Below are positions 1 to 5,900 of a stretch of 7,445 bases of DNA, in pieces (positions within the stretch are counted from its first letter, which is position 1; every line of letters begins with the position of its first letter). A program made the position numbers and the translations under genes. Under the pieces are notes generated by a model that was not told the origin of the DNA, ran no database searches, and was given only the letters and a program-made list of their open reading frames with translations. This stretch comes from an uncultured Selenomonadales bacterium (GTDB lineage Bacteria; Bacillota_C; Negativicutes; Selenomonadales; Selenomonadaceae): NCBI GenBank assembly GCA_947302675.1, contig CAMYWI010000058.1:1-7445 (forward strand), written 5' to 3'.

Positions 1-611
1 TTGATCACTTCCGCGCGTTTGAGTCTTACTGGTCGATACCCGGCGACGCGGAAACTGCCATTCACGGCGAGTGGCTTAAAGGTCCCGGCTTGAACTTCTT
101 CAAGGAGATTCGCAAGGAAATTGGTGACGCGCAGATTGTCGCCGAGGACTTGGGCATCATCACCGACGCCGTCGACGAGTTACGCGAGGATTGCGGCTTC
201 CCCGGCATGAAGGTTTTGCATTTCGAGTTGCACTTCAACGAGCACGGGCGAATCGGTTTCGTGCCGCCCGAAAATTCCATAACCTACACGGGCACGCACG
301 ACAACAACACGACGGTTGGCTGGTTTATGGAGGACGTGGACAACGACAGCAAGGCGACGATTGCCGCGCTGATTGGTGCCGACGTGCGCCGCCCCGACGA
401 CGTTTGCAAAAAGCTGATTGAGTTTGCCTATGCGTCGAACTCGCGCTTTGCGATTGTGCCCATGCAAGATATTCTGAAACTCGACAGCCGCAACCGCATG
501 AACACGCCAGGCACGGTCGGCGCGAATTGGGCTTGGCGTCTCAAACCCGATTACATTTCGGAGGCGGCGGCTCCTCAGCTCAAAGCTCTTTGCGAAAAAT
601 ATCTGCGCTAA
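1..611 (+). CDS. malQ: 4-alpha-glucanotransferase (amylomaltase), 3' part
   Basis: Partial gene, cut by the left edge; the reading frame has complete codons from base 3 and stops with TAA at 609-611. GH77 amylomaltases move alpha-1,4-glucan segments between maltodextrin chains in the cytoplasm, in maltose and glycogen metabolism. All three GH77 catalytic carboxylates can be placed: the nucleophile Asp in (I)DHFR at the very edge (bases 3-5), the acid/base Glu in VAEDLG (codon 144-146), and the transition-state-stabilising Asp in GTHDNNT (codon 300-302). The C-terminal NRMNTPGT and NWAWRL motifs are also typical. About 202 codons are visible of the roughly 500 usual for bacterial MalQ, so the N-terminal part lies outside. 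The DUF2225 gene follows 6 bp downstream, suggesting co-transcription. The family call is very secure; the choice of symbol malQ over a plant-like DPE1 name is convention. Confidence 0.95.
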   Translation, partial: DHFRAFESYWSIPGDAETAIHGEWLKGPGLNFFKEIRKEIGDAQIVAEDLGIITDAVDELREDCGFPGMKVLHFELHFNEHGRIGFVPPENSITYTGTHDNNTTVGWFMEDVDNDSKATIAALIGADVRRPDDVCKKLIEFAYASNSRFAIVPMQDILKLDSRNRMNTPGTVGANWAWRLKPDYISEAAAPQLKALCEKYLR

Positions 612-617
612 AAAATT

Positions 618-1298
618 ATGGTTTCTAAAACTTTTGTCGTCGAGAAAATTTGTCCGGTGTGCGAGAAGTCGACGCGAGTGGTCAAGACGCGCTCAAGGCA
701 ACTGGTTTTGCGCCACGACGAGGATGGCTACGTTCAGTTTGACAACTTCAACCCCTGCTACTATACAGTTTGGGTTTGCGAGCATTGCGGCTACGCGGCG
801 GACGAAAAAACTTTCACGTCGAAACTTCCCGACCGCTACTTGAAAATTCTGCGCAACCTTTTGCTGTCGGGCAAGATAAAAGTCCCGTTCACGGAAGAGC
901 GCACGTTAAGCAATGCGTCGACGGCGTTCCGCTTGGCTTTGAAATACCTTGAGATATTAAAGGGCAAGGCGTCAAAGAAAGCGAAGTACGCACACCAGTT
1001 GGCATGGATTTATCGGGAGGCGGGCGACAAAACGCAAGAGACCGAGTTCATGATAAAGGCGGCGGAGTTTTACGAGGAGGCGTTGGCGACGGAGCATTTC
1101 CCAATCGACGCGCTGACGGATAACACGGTAGTTTACATAATCGCGGCGATTTACTATCGGCTGGGCGAGTCGAAGAAGGCGACGCCGTATCTTTCAAAGC
1201 TGATAAGCGATCAAAATTTGCGGACGACCGACCCGCGAATTTACGACAGGGCGCGAGATTTGTGGGGCGAGATTCGAGCCGCGAGGAGAAAAAAATAA
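618..1298 (+). CDS. DUF2225 family protein (zinc ribbon plus TPR-like helices)
   Basis: A 226-residue protein of unknown function. The N-terminus carries two paired-cysteine knuckles, CPVC (C12, C15) and CEHCGYA (C54, C57), which together should bind one zinc. Between them lie an HDEDGY stretch and the NPCYYTVWVC signature; this order (CPVC, acidic-Tyr motif, NP..Y.V..C..CGYA) is what marks the DUF2225 family. Residues about 100-195 are helical and look like degenerate TPR repeats (ALKYLEILKG, QLAWIYREAGD, AAIYYRLGES), suggesting a protein-interaction role. There is no signal peptide or membrane segment, so it is probably cytoplasmic. An in-frame TAA (malQ's own stop) lies just upstream, so ATG 618 is the earliest possible start. 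No convincing Shine-Dalgarno sequence precedes it, so translation may depend on coupling to malQ. The next gene starts 1 bp after its stop. The function is unknown; the family assignment is fairly sure. Confidence 0.85.
   Translation: MVSKTFVVEKICPVCEKSTRVVKTRSRQLVLRHDEDGYVQFDNFNPCYYTVWVCEHCGYAADEKTFTSKLPDRYLKILRNLLLSGKIKVPFTEERTLSNASTAFRLALKYLEILKGKASKKAKYAHQLAWIYREAGDKTQETEFMIKAAEFYEEALATEHFPIDALTDNTVVYIIAAIYYRLGESKKATPYLSKLISDQNLRTTDPRIYDRARDLWGEIRAARRKK
1284..1288 (+). promoter_or_regulatory. Ribosome binding site supporting the TTG start of the DUF4127 gene
   Basis: AGGAG lies inside the last codons of the DUF2225 gene, 11 bases before the TTG at 1300. The alternative ATG at 1333 has only an A/T-rich stretch before it and no purine-rich Shine-Dalgarno. 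This favours TTG, although the spacing is on the long side. Confidence 0.5.
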
Positions 1299-1299
1299 T

Positions 1300-2919
1300 T
1301 TGGAGCGTGATATTATCAAAAGAAATTTTTTAATGCGAGTGGCGGCGAGCCTCCTCGTGTTGCTGATAATCTGCGCGGGTTCGCAGGACTGCGCGGCTAA
1401 GAAAAAAAAGTTGCAGGAAAAAGTTTTGTACATACCGCACGACAGCCGCCCGATTGTCAACAAGCAGACGATTGAAATTTTGGAAAAGGCGGGCTGGATA
1501 GTCGTTTCGCCGCCGCTTGAACTTTTGGGCGACAGAGAAAATCTCGGCGACCCGGATTTGCTGTGGGATTGGCTCAACAAGAACGCGACCAAAGATGTAA
1601 CTGCGGCAGTTATTTCGTCGGACTCGTTGCTTTATGGAAGTTTGGTCGGCTCGCGCAAGCATGAGTATGACGGCGACGAGATTTTGGCGCGGGCAGATTT
1701 GTTCGCGGAGTTTCGCAAGAAACATAAAAAAATCCCGTTGTACGTGTTCGGGTCGGTGATGCGCACGCCGCGCACGGGCTTGGCGTCGGGCTACGAAGAG
1801 CCGGATTATTATCGCTACTACGGCACGAACATTTTCCGCTTGACGGAATTAATGGACAAGCAGGAGTTGGAAGGATTGACGCCGCGCGAGATTAAGGAAT
1901 TCAATTTTTTGCAGCGGCTCATTCCGCAGAAGGCACTGGAAGATTGGATGGGGCGGCGCGAGAAAAATTTCGACGCCAACAAAAAGTTAATCGACTACGC
2001 GCGAGACAAGACGTTTGATTATCTGCTACTCGGTCGCGACGACAACGCGCCTTTTTCGCAGACTCACAACGAAGGGCGCAAGCTTGTCGAATACGGGCGC
2101 GGGCTTGATAAAAATACTTACCTCACGACGGCGGGCATTGATGAAATCGGCTTGGTGCTGTTGACGCGGGCGGTCAATAAGCAGGCGAACACTTCCCCGA
2201 AAATTTTCGTCAAGTACAACTGGGGGCGCGGCGGGCAGACAATTCCCGCTTACTCCGACGAGTCGCTGAACGATTCGATTAACTCGGCTATTCAAGCGAC
2301 GGGCGCGACTTTGACTTTGGAAGAAACCCGCGCAGATTTGATTCTGGCGGTCAACACGAATCCCGACGGCGAGACTTTCGAGGCGGACAACGCGATTAAT
2401 GACGGCTCGGCTCGCGAGGGCACGAAATATTTTGCTGACACGGTTCAAGAGTCCGTTGACGACGGAAAGAAAGTTATCGTCGCCGACGTGGCTTTTGCGA
2501 ACGGCTCGGATAACGCGCTCATGAATCAGCTCAGAAGACGCGGCTTGCTTTTCAAAATTCAAGCTTATGCGGGTTGGAACACGCCGACGAACTCAAGCGG
2601 CTTTGCGCTCGGCGCGGGGATTTTATCTTCGCGCATGAAAGATAACGCCGTTGACGAATTGCTTTTGCGCCGCTACCTCGACGATTGGGCGTATCAAGCG
2701 AACGTTCGGAGCGTCAGCGCGAATCGGCTTGATTGGCTTGAAGGCGACGGTCGCTACGAATTTTTGAATGACAAGCGCGACTCCGCCGCCGAAAACTGCG
2801 CAATGTTGCTTGAAAGATTTGCGCAAAAAAATCTGCCGAAGTTCACGGGCAACGACGATATTCGCGTAAGTTTCCCTTGGAATAGAATGTTCGAGGCGGA
2901 CATTTCCATTGGCAAGTAA
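1300..2919 (+). CDS. DUF4127 family protein, predicted exported
   Basis: A 539-residue protein (527 if ATG 1333 is used). Motifs run in the order expected for DUF4127: YIPHDSRPIVN (about 44-54), SSDSLLYGSLVGSR (106-119), a LLLGRDDNAPFSQTHNEG segment, DEIGLVLLTRA, VADVAFANGSDNAL and YAGWNTPTNSSG. The conserved Asp, Arg, Asn and His residues hint at an enzyme, but no reaction is established that I know of. The N-terminus has a basic n-region and a hydrophobic core (ASLLVLLIICAG) followed by DCAA and a run of four lysines, which reads as a signal peptide cleaved near A32-A33. No proper lipobox is present, since Ile precedes the first cysteine. It should act outside the cytoplasmic membrane. The gene starts 1 bp after the DUF2225 stop and ends at a strong terminator, so it closes the operon. 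Start choice: TTG 1300 has an AGGAG upstream, while ATG 1333 would still keep the signal peptide. Confidence 0.85.
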   Translation: MERDIIKRNFLMRVAASLLVLLIICAGSQDCAAKKKKLQEKVLYIPHDSRPIVNKQTIEILEKAGWIVVSPPLELLGDRENLGDPDLLWDWLNKNATKDVTAAVISSDSLLYGSLVGSRKHEYDGDEILARADLFAEFRKKHKKIPLYVFGSVMRTPRTGLASGYEEPDYYRYYGTNIFRLTELMDKQELEGLTPREIKEFNFLQRLIPQKALEDWMGRREKNFDANKKLIDYARDKTFDYLLLGRDDNAPFSQTHNEGRKLVEYGRGLDKNTYLTTAGIDEIGLVLLTRAVNKQANTSPKIFVKYNWGRGGQTIPAYSDESLNDSINSAIQATGATLTLEETRADLILAVNTNPDGETFEADNAINDGSAREGTKYFADTVQESVDDGKKVIVADVAFANGSDNALMNQLRRRGLLFKIQAYAGWNTPTNSSGFALGAGILSSRMKDNAVDELLLRRYLDDWAYQANVRSVSANRLDWLEGDGRYEFLNDKRDSAAENCAMLLERFAQKNLPKFTGNDDIRVSFPWNRMFEADISIGK

Positions 2920-2958
2920 AAAAAATTCCCCCCTCCAAATCGGAAGGGGATTTTTTTT
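2918..2958. terminator. Bidirectional intrinsic terminator between convergent genes
   Basis: An A8 tract (2918-2925) is followed by a C-rich arm and a G-rich arm, then a T8 tract (2951-2958). Pairing I can draw: TCCCC (2927-2931) with GGGGA (2946-2950), then TCC (2934-2936) with GGA (2942-2944), closing a 5-base loop with a small internal loop. The flanking A and T tracts can lengthen the stem and give a U-run on either strand. It lies directly after the DUF4127 stop on the plus strand and 12 bases beyond the end of the RTX gene on the minus strand, so it probably serves both. Confidence 0.85.
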
Positions 2959-2970
2959 GCCGCGCAGAGT

Positions 2971-5900
2971 TTATTTGACTAAAGAATTTTCCGCGACGTG
3001 ATAAGTTTCGCCGTTAATGTTGAAGTTGGTCGACGAGCTGACATTTTCGAGAATGACTTTGCCGCCGCCTTGAATTGCGAGCGTAAGCTTGTCGTCTTTG
3101 AAGGTTGCGTTCTTAAAGTTGCCCTCTTCGCCGCGCTTGTTAAGGATTTGCAAAAGCTCGCCGCTCGCGTAGTCGAAAATGGTATCCGTGCCGTTGCCCG
3201 CCTGGAAGATAAAAACGTCGTCGCCTTCGCCGCCAAAGAGTGAATCTTTGCCCTTTCCGCCCCAAAGCGTATCGTTGCCCGCGCCGCCCGTCAAGCAGTC
3301 TTTGCCTTTGCCGCCGACCAGATAATTAGCCGAGTCGTCGCCAGCGAGCGTGAGCTTTTTCTTAGCAAGCGTGGCGTCAACGTTCGAGACTTCGTAGTCG
3401 CTGAGGTCAACCGTGCCCTTGAACGCGCCGAGAACTTTAACGCTGTCGCTGTCAATGAAGACGCCACCGCTGAAAATCGTCTCGTTGCCGTCCGAAGTAA
3501 GCGTTACCGTCGTCGCGTCGTTAACGGTCAATGCGCCGCCCTTGACTTTGAAAATTGCGTTGCCTTTCTTAATCTTGGTATCTTTAATCGTCACGTCGGA
3601 GCCGAGAGAAATGTTATCGTCCGCGCCGTAATTTTCAATGACATCTTTACCGTCGCCTTTATCATAAAGGAAAATATCCGCGCCGTCTCCGCCAACCAAA
3701 GAGTCCTTGCCCTTGCCGCCCGCGAGAGTGGAGCCGCTCGCGCCCGCGTAAATTTTATTCGCCTTGTTGTTGCCGAGAATTTCAATCGCGCCAGTTGCCG
3801 AGCCGTCTATCGTCGTGAGCTGTGAATAACTCTTCGCGCTAAAACTTTCTGCGCCACTCGTGAGCGTGATTGATTTCTTAACTTTGTCGAGAATGCCGTC
3901 CGCCGTGTAGAAGTTGACGGTCGAATTCATGTTGATAGCTTTGCCCACTCCGTTTTGAATCGTCAGAGAATTATCGTCGCCGAAGTCGAAAATCAAATCG
4001 TCGTCGTCAATCGAGTAGCTTTCGTAAGCAAAGGTGCCGGTGTCGATTTTATCTTTCTTCTGGTAGTCAGTTATAAAAACTTTGCCGCCGTTATAAATAA
4101 AGTCGTCCTTGCCTTTGCTACCATTTAGAACATCTTCGTCGTCGGTATCATCGCCCGCGTCATCAACTGAATCATCGCCCGCGTCATCAACTGAATCGTC
4201 CGCCGCGTCGTCAGTGTCATCGCCTACAACAGTTTGCGGTAAATCGCCAAGTACAATGTTTATATCCTCCAAGTCACCTGCGCCGGCTAAAGTTATGTTA
4301 CTATCGCCAACCGTCACGATTACATTTGAACTTCTTTTTGTCTTAGAATAAGTATCCGTGCCGTTGCCGATTTGGAGTGTCGAACTGTCATTAAAGCCAT
4401 AGATAACGTCGTTGCCGTCGCCAGGCGAATATTGGAAAGTACTATTGTCGGCACCGTTTGTAATGGTATCGTCGCCTTTTCCGCCGCTAACAGTGGAGTT
4501 TTCTCCGTTAAAATTAATAATATCCGGACCGTCGCCGCCGTCAATAAAATTGTTGACAGCATTAGGACAGGTATAAATGTTATCGGGACCGTCACCGCCG
4601 TCGATTGTTGAATTGGTGCTGTTGCTGTTAATGGAGTCGCCACCGTCACCTGTGTTGATATAATGACCATTGTTGTCGTTGCTGGTAGCCTCTATTGTGT
4701 CACTTCCGGAGCCAGTGAAAACTCTGTGCGGTCTGCTAGGATCAAAAGGAACATAATCGTCGCCGTTTGTGCCGATAAGTCCATCTCCTTTGTCATTGAG
4801 CCAGCCAGGAATATTGCCGCCAATTTGTCCGGCAAAGTTGTCGCGCATCTTCGCTTGGAATTCATCTGCCTCTGCGTCGAGTGGTTTTGCAACGTATTCA
4901 TCATACGCCCATTTCAAAAGGTAACCAGCCCCTACAAATGCGCTCGCGGTAAGTATCACGGGCATGGCTCCTGCTCCAGCCGCTCCCATTATGCCTAAAG
5001 TCACCCAACTGCCGATATTGCAAGCAAAATCTATGTGGCTTTTAGCTGTATTGTCGAACACCGTTGGGTTTTGCTCCCTAATCATTGCAAGCTTTTGGAT
5101 AGAGTTATCGCCTGGGCTACCCTGCGCTACCCAATTTGAAGTATTTTCACTGTAAAGCAAGGCGTCATTTAAAATGCATTCGCCAAAAGACAAGCCAACG
5201 GACAAAGCCCCTGCCGCTTTAGACAAACCCTTTAACGCGGCAGTGCCCGTCTTCCCGACTTGAGGAGAAAGTTCCGCAAGTTCGACAAGCACACCCGAAC
5301 TATAATCTGTGAAACTAACCAGATTGTTAAGGTTGGCTAAGTCGTTAGAGAGTTCGGTGTTGTTATTTAAAACGGTGTAACTTACAGGCGAATTGTCGGT
5401 AACATTGGCACTTGAATTGCTCTGAGCCAAACTGTTCACGTAATCGTTGCCGATATTATAAGCAGTCTTCAAAGCGTCAGCTATATCTTTGGCAAGGTCG
5501 GCATCAATCTCTTTGATATCCGAGAGTGCCGCGCTGTTTTCGCCGTCGGTCAAGATACTCTTTATATCTTCGTCTTCTTCAAAAGTCTTGAGTGCCGATT
5601 TTACATGGGCGTTTGAAAACTCGCGGAAAATCTCTTTGCATTTTTCTTTATAATCATCGTCGTAAATCGTAGAAATTTTGTTTGTGTCCTTAACGGTGAT
5701 TGTTCCCAGCTCATTATCGCCGCTCGCAACCTTCAATACGATATCGTTGCCACTCATCAAAGATTCGACAACTTTGCCGCTCGTCAAGACGATTATATCT
5801 TCTTTCGAATTGTAATTATTGATTAAATCGTCGGCACCGTCGCTGTGAACAAAAAGATTTACACCGACGCCGCTACCTGTCAGCGTATTTTTGCCCGTGC

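Noticed and set aside
1300..1395. Possible lipoprotein signal in the DUF4127 protein
   Set aside because: A cysteine follows the hydrophobic core (LLIIC), but Ile at -1 does not fit a lipobox, and the second cysteine follows Asp. An ordinary signal peptide fits better.
2026..2562. Minus-strand ORF of 178 codons inside the DUF4127 gene
   Set aside because: It is antisense to a gene with strong family motifs; the composition is Arg/Val-rich as expected for a shadow, and no family is recognised.
4109..4351. Plus-strand Ser/Pro-rich ORF of 80 codons
   Set aside because: It is the exact antisense of the poly-Asp linker of the RTX-type gene. Its Ser-rich look comes from reading GTC/ATC codons backwards, and it has no ribosome binding site.
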